Part shown: positions 21,146-32,337 of the stretch, one piece after another | Numbering within the stretch: position 1 is the stretch's first letter | Layout of the letters: every line of letters begins with the position of its first letter | Source: Valencia hispanica | Lineage: Eukaryota > Chordata > Actinopteri > Cyprinodontiformes > Valenciidae | Assembly (NCBI GenBank): GCA_963556495.2 | Contig: OY747712.1 | Location: 10,610,081-10,674,080 of the forward strand | DNA: 64,000 nucleotides | Reading direction: 5' to 3' | Position numbers and translations under genes: made by a program | The notes under the pieces: generated by a model | Database searches by the model: none | What the model saw: only the letters and a program-made list of their open reading frames with translations | Told to the model about the DNA's origin: nothing

Positions 21146-23849
21146 TTGCGAACGTCCGATGATTTTAGGAGATAGCACCTCAATAATCTCCTTCCTCTAA
21201 GTCCTAAGTGCCTTCTACCTTCAGCTGCCACACCTGTCACCCATCATCTTCATCCTCCTCCTGCTGCTTGAGATCAGCTCAAAGTCAAGGAACATTTGGA
21301 CCGTCGAGTATTGAAATGTTCTTTTAAAAATATATATATTGAGAACACTTCTGTATTTGCTGTCTGCAATTTAAATTGAAGGCTTATCTTGGTGATTTTT
21401 TTTGTATCTTTTAAACATTTAATGACACTCTTAATTTTGAAAGCTCAGACCTTTGGTTTCGTTTGTGTGTAAAAACCAAGGTCAATAAAGCTGATTCTCG
21501 GTTCAGTTGCTGAAGCGTAGACGGAGCCCAAAACACGAGAGCCCACTCCAGTGACTGAGTGCTGAAGCCAGCCGGTCTTTACACCCCCTTTTGTATTTTT
21601 GAAAGTGTTTTAGCTTCTGAGGATGTGGTGGAGAACCAGGTGGACATTTTGACAGGGACAACATGTTGATTTTCACCACCAAAGCACCTGTCTCTTGGTT
21701 CCAAACTGGTGCATAACCTTACACCAACCTTGCTGAGCCAGAGCTGGTTTTTCTAAAAATCACTTTGTCCCCCGCCCACATTGAGATGTTGCATATTTAA
21801 TTTTTCTGCAAACAGAGTCGCCACCCTCTGCCAGATTTGCAAATATATGTACATTTGTTCTTGAAGCATCGTCAATGGTTGATTACAAGGCACAAAGAGT
21901 GGAAGCACAACAGCAGCACTTGTAAGCATATGATGAACTCTTCCGTTGTTAAAATCTCTCCCGCTGTTCGAACACTTCCGGTTGTCTTCTCCCAGTGTGG
22001 GTGAAAATAGTTGCGTTGCAATGCTTTAGATGACTTAATGCTGCAGCACCGACTAGGCCCCACGTCAGTGGAAAAGCAATTAAGAATCGACTAAGCAATG
22101 GCTCTGGCCAAAGCATCGAACTACCACTGGTTCTTTTTTGGTGGAAAAACCGTAAAAGAAGGCTGACGCAAACAAAACCACAAGCACACACCAGGATCAG
22201 GACAACAATGGGGTTAGCTAATCAACACAAGGCTAGTTACTGTTAGCAATGCATGCTAACAACATCAGGATTTTTCACTGTCAAAGACCACCATAAGGAT
22301 CACCAAAGGACATTTCATAGCTCTTTGTGTCTGAAAAATGTAAAGGTAAAAAATAATCAGTAAAGCAGATAAACATTTTTTTTACTGCAGCTATCAATAA
22401 CCGTTAGCGTTAGCAAGGAAGCCATATTGGACTTGGACGTCAGGGTTGCTAAGAAAACCCTTGACTGTCCAATTTTGAAATTACAACTTTTGCACACACA
22501 AATAAAAATATGCACTTTAACTGGAATCTTTTTCCTTTTTCCAGGTCCTTTCATTTCACTTTTAGGAGGTACATGGAAACCTAAGCATTAACTGAGTTGG
22601 TGCTAGTTAAAGCAATCTTGAGAAGCACCATATTAGAGAATAATTTAAACTTAAGGAACTTCAATGGCAACAAAAAGAGTAAATCTAATTGTGTTTGTGA
22701 TCTGTTTGTTTCTCAAATGCGTGGCAACAAGGCCCAGTTAGGTAAATTTTTTTAATGATCATTCTTATGTGGTCAGGGTGAGTGTTCTGAGTAACTTCAG
22801 TAACTCATTATCAGACATAATCAGACTGACAGCGGCAATCATTCATGTCTCCAGCTGTCATTTCCTCGTGCCAGCTTGATCCAGTGACCTTCCAGTCATT
22901 TGTCTCATTTTAAAGCTACTCAGCTTCTTTCAGCCTGATTTTTAATGAGTTAGTTTTCACTCACTGTGTGTACTCAAGCTTTATGTGGTGATTTTTATTG
23001 AAATTACATGCTGGCTGTTGGTTTTACGCAGACAGACAGTTGTAGCTGCGCCTCGGGCCCAGTGTCAGGCTCGGTGAGCGGGAAGGATCATTAGCCGTCT
23101 CCCCGAGGATCTGGTCCCCTCTCAGAATCCGCTCCACTTCACCCTCAGCCCTTTGTGGCGCCTACTGATAAGGCCGAGCTAATATCTGCTCGGGCTCAGA
23201 GTGCACTGGAAATGATTAGCACAGGCTGAGCTGCTGTCCACTCCATCAGGACAATAGAACCTGGAATTTAGCCGCAGGGCTGTTGTTATTCTGTGGTAGA
23301 GAGTATGTACAGCTCAAATCCCAACCAGGTGCTCAAAACAAAGAATGAGACACTGAAAGCATGAAAGACAAACGTAACAGCTGTGTTGTAAACAACGTGT
23401 AACGGTTTCAACCACTCACATGGTCCAGACTTTCAAAATGCCCTTGAGAGATCATTTTATTTTAATTTTTATACAGACAGGTGACAAAAGAACAAACAAT
23501 TCTCTAAAAACAAGAATTGTAGCTACTGTGAATAGGGTAATTTAAGCTTTATGGTGGGAGCAGAACACTATCCCTTGAGAATATAACCAATTTGATCTTA
23601 AGGCCTTTTTTTTTACAAGCTGCCATTAAGGAAAACTAAAATTGTACCAAACTTATTTAACCCAGATCAGTGGTTTTCACACTTTGTATACTAAGTACAA
23701 CTAAGGTATATACCTGCATATTTACATACACTGTAAAAATAACAGATTCAGTTTTAAAATGTCTAAGTTGAAGTACAAGGAGATCCCGAGAAGGTGGCGT
23801 CTCAAACTGTCATGGTTTTAGGAAGCTGTCTGATCCACATGCATGAAGC
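21146..23849. other. No gene recognised; one GC-richer unique block at 23040-23290
   Basis: No exon chain or element terminus is identified. 22200-22450 contains GCTAAC/GTTAGC-rich sequence like decayed MITEs. 23040-23290 is GC-richer than its surroundings and has no repeat similarity within the window. Confidence 0.35.
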
Positions 23850-24660
23850 TCTCAGGAGACAATATCAGATTTAAGAAGTTTATTGAAGGTTGTGTGGAAA
23901 TGATTGGATCTGGAACTGGAAGGTGCTGGAGACCGGGAGCTGCAACAGCGGGGGAAAACGAGCGAGGGTCTGAGTGATGACATTTCTTAAATAAATGATT
24001 GGCTTACAGGAGGAGATTAATGGAAATCCCAGGGTGGAGTGAGTGGAGTCTTGGAAGGCTGGTGTGGGGAAGACTGTCGGGATGGAGAGTTGATGGTAGT
24101 CCAGGGACGGAATGTGAGTGGAAGGCGAGTTTATTGTTTGGTTGAATATTATGAGAAGAAGCTGAGACTGTCTTACAGGTTCTCGAAGGACGGCGGACAG
24201 GAGGCACGATGAAGATGAATTAGGAGGTAAGAGTGTCTGGTGGGTAGGTGAGAGTGGAGCAGGAGGATGTCGATTGTTTGAGGAAGGCAATCGTGGAAGA
24301 TATAACCAGGAAGGAATCTTGACGTCAGTCAGATCTTGAAAGCTTGAAGCTCAGGAATGGACACCTTGGACCCGAGAGATCATGAAAGCAGTAAGTCGTG
24401 GGAAAGAAACAAGGAGTAGTACTTGGGCTCACACGAAGGGCTTGGTGTACCATGTAGGTTTAACACTCAGATGAGGAATGACTGACTGCCAGCTCCTTTT
24501 ATCCTCCTGCAGTCCTGATGGTGTGCGTGACTGCAGGCCTCCACCCACCAGAGCCGGGAACCTGTGCCTCCGCTATGCCCTCTGGTGGACAACCTGTGGG
24601 AACAGATGAACAGAAACAAACCACCACACAAACCAAAACCCAGACTCATAACACAAACGG
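23850..24660. repeat. Unclassified long repeat-like unit, possibly a retroelement LTR
   Basis: The block is purine-rich and ends in TTATCCTCCTGCAGTCCTGA, CCCTCTGGTGGACAACCTGT and a CAAACCACCACACAAACC stretch. The organisation (Ala/Glu-rich pseudo-ORFs, then TTTTATCC, then an A/C-rich tail) resembles the block at 47166-47570 and repeats I know from other fish. No reverse transcriptase is present. Class uncertain. Confidence 0.4.
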
Positions 24661-25087
24661 GAGATCGGAGCTTTCTTATCAACCCCAAAATCCAATATGT
24701 CTGATTTATATTTAAAATGTAGAGATAACCAAAGCTAAAAGAACAAATATTATTTATTTGCACTTCTTATATTTTATGCCTCAGGAAATCAGCATCAGTA
24801 CTAAACAACCTTCTTTTGTGAAAATGTTGTGTGGACCTCGGAAGAACAAAACACATCACCTGTTTGCCACAAGCATGTTTTCCTGATTTACTGCTGTTCA
24901 CTGCATTATGGGTAATATATTTGTATTTAGCACGCAATTAAAATCATTTATCCTGAGTGCCAATAAAGAGTCCAAGCACCCAAGTACACGCCATCCATAT
25001 CTATACCCCCTTATACTTGCAGGGTCACAGTGGGGGGTGGGGATGGAGGGTGGGTTTTGGGAGCAACTCATTTGCGATAGCAGATGT

Positions 25088-25595
25088 GTAAAGTCAGTCA
25101 AGTTAATTTGTACAGAACATTTCAGCACACAAGTCAGTTCAAAGTGCTTCACACATGATGGTTTTTAGCTTTTATTTGAACAAACTCAGGGGTTCAGCAT
25201 TTTTGTAGTTTCTTGGGAGTGTTTCCCAGATCAGAGGAGGATAAATTGTGAATGCCGCTTCTCCATGTTTGGTTCTGATTCTGGAAATGCAGATTAAACC
25301 TGAAACGGAGGACCTGAGTGGTCTGGAAGGTTGATATGACCACAACAGATCTTTAATGTATTATGTTGCTAAGCCATTCAGTGATTTAACAAACGTTATT
25401 TAAAATCTGTTCTCTGAGCTACATGGAACATTGTGTGATGCCTTTAGAACTGGGGTGATGTGCTCTACTTTCCTGGTTCTAGTGAGGACCAGCGTTCCAT
25501 ATCAGCTGCAGCTGTCTGATTGACTTTTAGGCAGACCTGTGAGGACACTGTTGCAGTGATCAATCCGACTATAGATAAATGCATGGGTGAGAGAA
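25088..25595 (-). mobile_element. L2-type LINE fragment (same family as 25984-30716)
   Basis: Positions 25200-25590 parallel 26250-26650 closely (CTTCTCCATGTTTGGTTCTG, GATGTGCTCTACTTTCCTGG and CAGCTGCAGCTGTCTGATTG are shared with small changes). It encodes a broken RT C-terminus on the minus strand. The 3' end is near 25088. Between it and the full-length copy (25596-25983) nothing is recognised. Confidence 0.75.
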
Positions 25596-26537
25596 ATACT
25601 CTTTAATAAAATCAAAAGTGGTATGGAGCCAAGAATTGAACAAACATGGCCTGAAAATTAAGCAATTTCAGGAATGAGAAAACACATGAAAGAGAAAATA
25701 GCAAACAATATACAACATAAGCATTGCTATTCAAAGATGCTCCAGCAACTGAGTCACTCTGTTCTCTTCTGGTTTTTCTTTCAAGCGTAACAAATGAAAA
25801 AAATATTGGAAGTCTTTTTCTTAACAATGCAATAAAGACCATATTTCATCATCTTAATGAGTATTGATGCAGAAATTACATTTTTGCCACTTCAAGAAGG
25901 TGTCAGAATTCAACACATTGTAAAAGCTAGAAAATAAATCCAGTAAAGTGTAACTCTTAAGAAACTTGGGGAAGAAATTGGATTAAGGCAAGGCAAGGCA
26001 ATTTTATTTGTATAGCATACTTTCAACAACAAGGTGATTCAAGGTGCTTTACATGATTAGGGGTAAAATAAAAACAGCATTAAAACACAAAGCATGTAAA
26101 GTAAAAACAGCAATAAAGGAAGAAGCACACACAGATACTTCAAGGCATTAAACAGCAAGAAACATAAACAATACATGATATAACAAAGCATTACTCAAAT
26201 GCAAACAGATACGTTTTTAGTTGTGATTTAAAAGAACTCAGTGTTTCAGCAGCTTTGCAGTTTTCTGGAAGTTTGTTCCAGATTAGAGGAGCATAGAAAC
26301 TGAAGGCTGCTTCTCCGTGTTTGGTTCTAATTCTAGGGATGTTGAGTAGACTGGAATTAGAGGACCTGAGTAGTTTGGTGGGTTGGTATAGTAACAGCAT
26401 ATCTTTAATATACTTTGGTGCTAAGCCATTCACTGATTTATAAACTAGTAAAAATATTTTGAAGTCTATTCTCTGAGCTACAGGGAGCCACTGTAAGGAC
26501 TTTAGAACTGGGGTGATGTGCTCTACTTAACCTGGTT

Positions 26538-27824
26538 CTAGTGAGGAACACGAGCAGCAGCGTTCTGGATCAGCTGCAGCTGTCTAATTGACTTTTTAGG
26601 CAGACCTGCGAAGACACTGTTGCAGTAATCAATCCAACTAAAGATAAACGCATGGATGAGTTTTTCGAGGTCCTGTTGCGACATCATACCTTTAATCCTA
26701 GAAATGTTCTTCAGGTGATAGAAGGCTGACCTGGTTATTGCCTTTATGTGACCCTGGAGGTTCAGGTCTGAGTCCATTACTACACCTAAATTCTGTGCCT
26801 GATCAGTAGTTTCTAGCTGTATTAACTGAAGCTGTGTGCTGACTCTTGATCGTTCCTCTTTAGGTCCAAAAGTAATTACTTCTGTTTTGTTTCTATTCAG
26901 CGGGAGAAAGCTATGGCACATCCATTCATTGATTTGCTCGATGCATTTACTTTGAATTGGTTCAAAGTCACCTGGCGACATCGCAATGTAAAGCTGAGTA
27001 TCATCTGTATAGTTATGGTAGCTAATCATGTTGGTTGTTATAATCTGGGCTATTTGGAGCATGTAGATATTAAATAGGAGGGGCCCTAAGATGGAGCCCT
27101 GGGGCACCCCACATGGGATTTCTGTTCGTTCTGATGTGAAGTTTCCTATTGAAACAAAGAAGTCCCTGTTCTTTAGGTAGAATTCAAACCAGCCAAGTAC
27201 TGTACCAGAGAGTCCAACCCAGCTCTCCAGTCGTTCTAATAGTATATGATGATCAACAGTGTCAAATGCTGCACTGAGGTCCAACAGAACCAGCACTGTG
27301 GTTCTACCACAGTCTGTATTTATGCGGATGTCATTGAAAACTTTGACGAGGGCAGTCTCGGTGCTGTGGTGAGCACGGAAACCAGACTGAAAAACATCAA
27401 AGCGGTTGGTCATTGCTATGAAGCTATTCAACTGCTGAAACACAGCTTTTTCAATAATTTTACTGATGAATGGAAGATTAGAGATCGGCCTGTAGTTCTG
27501 CATTAACGTGTTATCCAGATTATTCTTTTTTAGCAGTGATTTAATAACTGCTGTTTTTAAAGCCTGGGGAAAGATACCTGACAGAAGGGATGAGTTCACT
27601 ATTTTAATCAGATCAGACCCAATGACAGGGAAAACTTTCTTGAGGAAAGCTGTGGGTAGGATATCAAGACAGCAGGAGAAGGAGCTTAATTGGTTAATAA
27701 TTTCTTCTAGGCTTTTTTGGTTTAATTCATGGAATTCTGACAGTTTTTCTACATTTGTGTTAGCTGGGTATAACATTGGTGGTCGGTTTGGTGCTGCGGT
27801 ACATACCGACCTTCTAATTGTTTA
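26538..27824 (-). pseudogene. LINE ORF2, reverse transcriptase domain
   Basis: Motifs in order: [49 protein letters not shown] (motif A), [16 protein letters not shown] (motif B), then YTDDTQLY where most relatives have YADD, then [15 protein letters not shown] and [14 protein letters not shown] at 27822-27824 and a frameshift near 27930 separate it from the linker at 27904-28167. A shift near 26545 cuts off the C-terminus, which continues at 26191-26433. Confidence 0.9.
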
Positions 27825-28311
27825 AATCTTTTTTGTGAAAAAGCTGGAAAATTCATTGCAGGCCCTGGTAGAATTTAGTTCAGGGGCTACTGTCACTGGA
27901 GGATTAGTTAGTCTTTCCACTATTGCAAACAGAGTCATTATTAATGATTTCAGAAAATAAAGATTCCCTAGCTTCTTTCAAAGTTAACTGATATCTGTTC
28001 AGTCTCTCTTTGTAGATCTCATAGTGAACCTGGAGTCGAGTTTTCCCCCATTTTCTCTCAGCTCGTCGACACTCCCTTTTTTCACTACGTACCAGTGGAT
28101 CATTCGTCCACGGAGACTTCTTTCTACCTGAGACTACTTTCACTTTAATCGGAGCAATGGAATCCATGATGTCTGAGATTTTAACGAGGAAATGATCTAC
28201 TAGCTTGTTTACTGAGCTGGAGTTGGGAGATGAGGGGGATGTGGTGGAAGGGTATATACTTTTAAAGGTTTCAACAAAACTGTCCCCTAGAAAACACTTT
28301 TTTACAGTTAT

Positions 28312-29114
28312 CTCACTGTGGCTAGATATTTTAGCAGAGATGGTATTTCAAAGAAAATACAGAAATGGTCAGATAATGCACTATTAATAACTGAGATGTC
28401 AGATATAGTTAAACCTTTGCTGATAATTAAGTCCAGAGTGTGTCCTCTATTGTGTGTTGGCTGTTTGACATGCTAGGTCAGGCCGAAGTTGTGCAGAGTG
28501 TCACTTAATGTTTCAGCTAGTCTATCCTGGGGGTTGTCAGTATGAAATTTGAAGTCCCCTACAATGATTAATTGGTCATAATCGACACATATTACGGAGA
28601 GAAGGTCGCCAAAATTATTAAAGAAGTTAGAGTTATGTTTAGGAGGCTTATATAAACTTAGGAATAGAGCTTTTTTAGGCTCATTTATCTGGGTGGCTAG
28701 GTATTCAAAAGAGTCAAATATGCCCAGGGATACCTTTTTAAAGTTCATTGAATTGTGAAAAATTGTGGCTACACCTCCACCTCGTCTGTGTTCCCTGCTC
28801 TCAATTAAGAAATTGTAGTTTGGAGGAGTAGATTCTATCAATACAGGTGTTTCATTATTTATATCTAGCCATATTTCTGATAAAAAAATGGCATGTATTT
28901 TATGTTCAGTGATGAGTTCATTAATTAGGAGTGACTTTCCTGATAGAGACCTAATATTTAATAAAGCTAACTTAAGTGATTTTATAATTGGTAGCTGAGC
29001 TTTCTCACAGGTGATCAACTTGAGATTTATTTTATTGTAAGTGTGTATGGCTTTAATTTTTTGTTTTCTTTTACTAATAATGACTTTAATAATTTTTTCG
29101 GGGTGGCCGGACAA
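28312..29114 (-). pseudogene. LINE ORF2, apurinic-type endonuclease domain
   Basis: LKLALLNIRSLSGKS begins the fold, then FLSEIWLD (catalytic Glu), RRGGGVATIF, LSLYKPPKHNS and LIIVGDFKFH (the GDFN motif with Asn replaced by Lys). A TAG at 28473-28475 interrupts the frame. Beyond it, HTLDLIIS and SDHFCIFFE provide the last Asp/His catalytic pair before a one-base shift near 28312. It would nick target DNA in a live element. Confidence 0.85.
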
Positions 29115-29209
29115 CTTCTGGGAGACGGTGGGAGTAGGATTACTCCGGTTCCCTTGCCCTTCAAATGTCCGTGATTACTAGTTCTGGCATTGGCAGAGTA
29201 CATCCAGGG

Positions 29210-30514
29210 TTAGTCCCAGGAAGCCTGATGTAGTCCAAGTTTCTGTGTTAGTTGTGATCCAATTCTAATTTGTGCTTTCAGTCTGTCTGAGAAATCTCTA
29301 AATGGAGAGACATTAGGTGTCGATGAGTCTGAAGACATTGTGATACTTGTGCATTGCACTGCAAAGTGTTCTTCATCTTTACTCGCTGCTGGAAAAGTTT
29401 GTTCTGTGTCAGTCCTTGCAGGTGTCTGAGAGGGTGGTGTGATCTTGAATTTTTGTTTTTGTTCTCTGGTAGTGTCAACAGGCTGTGCCACAAGGTCGAC
29501 TTTTGCAGGCCTTATCAAGTGTTTATTCAGATAACAAAAAATATTTGAGGTCAAGAGTCTCAGTCCAGCTCTATTAAGATAATGTCCATTTGGCTTGAAC
29601 AAGTGATTGGCACATCCAAATATTTTAAAGTTATTAATAAATGGGATGGATTTTGCAACATAATTTCTCTTCAACCATTTGTGGAGCATGCGAAGTCTAC
29701 TGTATCTTTCATCATTTCCTTCAGGGATTGGTCCACTGATAAAGATGTTAATCTTGAGTCCACCAAGTCTCTGTAGCAGATCAGAGAAGTCTGCTTTGAG
29801 AACTTCAGATTGCTTTTTGGCTACATCCTTCACACCTGCGTGAATTACAAGCTTTTCCAGGTTGGGATGTTGTTCCAAAATCGTCTGGATTTTTTCTGAT
29901 ATTTCTCTCACTGTACTCTTGGGGCAGCTGATAACGCTGGTGTTCTGGCTACAAAAATCTTCAACCCCATCAATTGATCTGTCATGTATGATGAGAACTT
30001 TTGCTGGGGGGGTTCTTACTTTGTTTTGTGTCCGCTTCATGTGGAAGGATTTCTCCTCCTGGTGGCCTTGGCTGGTCCCAGGGGCTGTGTTGTCTTATAG
30101 GGAACTGAGGGCTGCGAATCTGTTTCTCAGCAGAATTCCAGGGGGAGAGATATCCTCTGCTATAGGTTACGGGTTCTTTCGTTTCTTCTTCCTGGGAGCA
30201 GAGAAAGCAGGTGTAGATTCAGTGCGCTTTAAAGCCGGCCAGTCGTTGTCAAATTGTGAGTGGGGTGTTCTGCCCGTTAAACGACTTTTGGCTGGAGGGG
30301 TAGCGTTGGTCTGTGGCTTCTGTGCAAGACTGTTGGACCGAGAAAACACAGGGCTGCCAGATTCTTGTTCCCTGTGTGTACTCATCGGTAAAGTTGTCTC
30401 ATTTCCATATCTAGTGTTTAGATCAAAATTAATCTGAAGATGGTGTAGCTTCCTCTCGATTGTTTCAATTCTCTGGAGCAGTTTCTCAAAGTCCTCAGCT
30501 GAGCAAGACGCCAT
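29210..30514 (-). pseudogene. LINE ORF1: coiled coil plus SGNH esterase-like domain
   Basis: The frame is continuous over 435 codons with TAA at 30167-30169 and at 30095-30097. The first about 30 residues (EDFEKLLQRIETIERKLHHL) form a coiled coil, followed by a basic linker. From about 30010 an SGNH hydrolase-like fold is suggested by VLIIHDRSIDG (block I, normally GDS), LVIHAGVKD (block III) and PNGHYLNRAG (block V with the catalytic His). Esterase-type ORF1 proteins are known in CR1/L2 LINEs and aid RNA or membrane interaction. The block I change suggests loss of activity. Confidence 0.8.
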
Positions 30515-30716
30515 TTTGGTAATCCACAGTCCTTCAGAAAGTAATCCAAAAAAAACATCCGGTCTAATAAAGTGACTCCAGAGGCTGGGTGTATGAAGTA
30601 TATAAGAAAAAAGCTAAGAAATGAAAATAAGAAAAAAATAAGAAAGAAGAATAAGGCTAGAATAAGGCTAGAGATCAGGAGAGGTTGGGAGAAGCTGCTC
30701 CTCCTTCAGGCGCCAG

Positions 30717-32337
30717 ATTATAATTTTTTTTAAAGTACAAAGTAAAAGCATTTATATATTTTTGCAAATTTGATTTTCATTTAAAAAGAAATCAATATTT
30801 AAATCTTCATATGGAAATCCAGAAAGCAGATTTGATTAATTTTCTCATTTAAGCGAGAAAGTTGTATTCTGCCAAATAATTTGTTTATGATAACGAAGCT
30901 CATTTCTGGCGGATCTGGCAGAAATTCTCTTCGTCTCATTACCCCTCGGTGTTCCAACCATGACATTTTAGTCTCTAGCTTCATTGACTCATACAAAAAT
31001 CATTATTAACATTATTTCCCCATGACTGCAAATAGCTTTTTTTTAATGAAGTTGGCTTTCTGCTTGTCTATTATGCGATGTTTTTGCATTTGTTTTGCTT
31101 TTTAAAAAAAGAACAAGCTGCCAAGTGCAAAACATCCTCAGAAAGAATAAGACGCACACATTTAAAGTTTATTAGCAAACACTCTCTTCCTCTGTGAGCT
31201 CCCTCATGCACAAACACAAGAGCCCTGTTCTCTGGCTCCTTGCTACCAGGTCTGCATGGTAATTGTAGTCTTCTTAATCATTAAAAACCAACACTTAGAG
31301 TTCAACAGGCTTCTCCTACCAGACCGGCATGATGATCACAGCCCTCACAGTGAGCTGCATGTCAATACCCTGCATGTCAGCGTGCAGCTCAGTCATTCTG
31401 AAGCCTCATCAAAAGACTCACGGAGAATCTAATCCTCAGATTTGTCTGAACAAGGCTCGGCAGTGTTTCCCCACACTGCACTGTGGAGGGCTGTACAGTA
31501 CTAACCTGCCATGGCATGCTGCATCTTGTCTGCACAAATGAAGCATTCACGTCTGATGGTATGAAATAGATATGGGGTTATTGAGGTCTATTGTGTGTTT
31601 ATTTTACTTCCAAGCAGCCAGATTTCCTTGTAACATTTTGGGGCGATTTTGATTGGTAGTTCTAATATAGATCGCTTGATGAAACAAGAGGATTTGTTCC
31701 TGTTATATGTGTATTAAAATATACCACAGAAAACACAGTTCAAAAGAGTACCAGCAGAAAACCTGGCATACTGAGGGATAACCCATCTCTAAGGTTGAGT
31801 GCCAAAGACGTTTTCTAAGGAAAAGACTTTACGAAACTTGTTTACCGGTGGAGATGTGTTTTTATGTTTGAAACTTCATGTTGGAAGGACAAACTGAATA
31901 AAGGCAGAAAGACTATCTGGAAAATCCCATAACTGTATCTCATAAGCAGAGCCTAAACTGAGTTTAAGAGGAATCTAGGAAGAGCACAAACTGGAGCCTA
32001 AGAAGAAGTTTAATTTCTAGCCTACTTTCTAGTCTTAGCTCAAGCCTAATTTCAAGCTTCAACTCTGCCCTCAGCTTTACATTTCAAGCTTCAGCTGTAG
32101 GCTGACCTCCATCCTTACCTTCACCCTGAAGCTTAGTTTATACTTCTAAGCCAGCGGGGGGTGAGGAGACGTGCAGTGCCATCATCCGTCGATACAAGCG
32201 CTCTTCAGCAGGCCTGCTGAGGGTGACAGAGACATGCCCATTTTTTAAAATGTCTGTCGAAAGCTACGGAGAGCAGAAGCCTGTGATTGGTCAGCACACC
32301 ACTTCGTTTAAGCTGGGACTCTTGATAAAGTTTTCTC
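30717..32337. other. No gene recognised
   Basis: AT-rich, mostly unique DNA. 31980-32150 is a low-complexity run of AGCTT/AAGCTTCAGC-like motifs, mirrored in style by 34985-35110, so the region appears to have been one block before later insertions. 32150-32337 is GC-richer and could be part of another element, but no termini were found. Confidence 0.35.

Larger units (their letters stand above)
25984..30716 (-). mobile_element. Nearly full-length L2-clade LINE (4.7 kb), two ORFs, inactivated
   Basis: Order in element sense: 5' UTR from about 30716, ORF1 (30514-29210), ORF2 endonuclease (29114-28312), linker, reverse transcriptase (27824-26538), C-terminus (26433-26191) and 3' UTR ending at about 25984 with AAGGC repeats. 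ORF1 is broken only by two in-frame stops. ORF2 has two stops and about four frameshifts. Such intact order with few lesions implies a fairly recent insertion. It lies apart from any host exon. Confidence 0.9.

Noticed and set aside
23668..23720. CAGTGGTTTTCACACTTTG, like a hAT terminus
   Set aside because: No matching inverted end or 8-bp duplication could be found nearby.
24004..24290. Pro/Ser-rich minus-strand ORFs
   Set aside because: They overlap in two frames within a purine-rich repeat-like block and show no domain.
30167..30437. Plus-strand ORF of 191 codons at 29862-30437
   Set aside because: It is antisense to LINE ORF1, which shows family motifs on the other strand.
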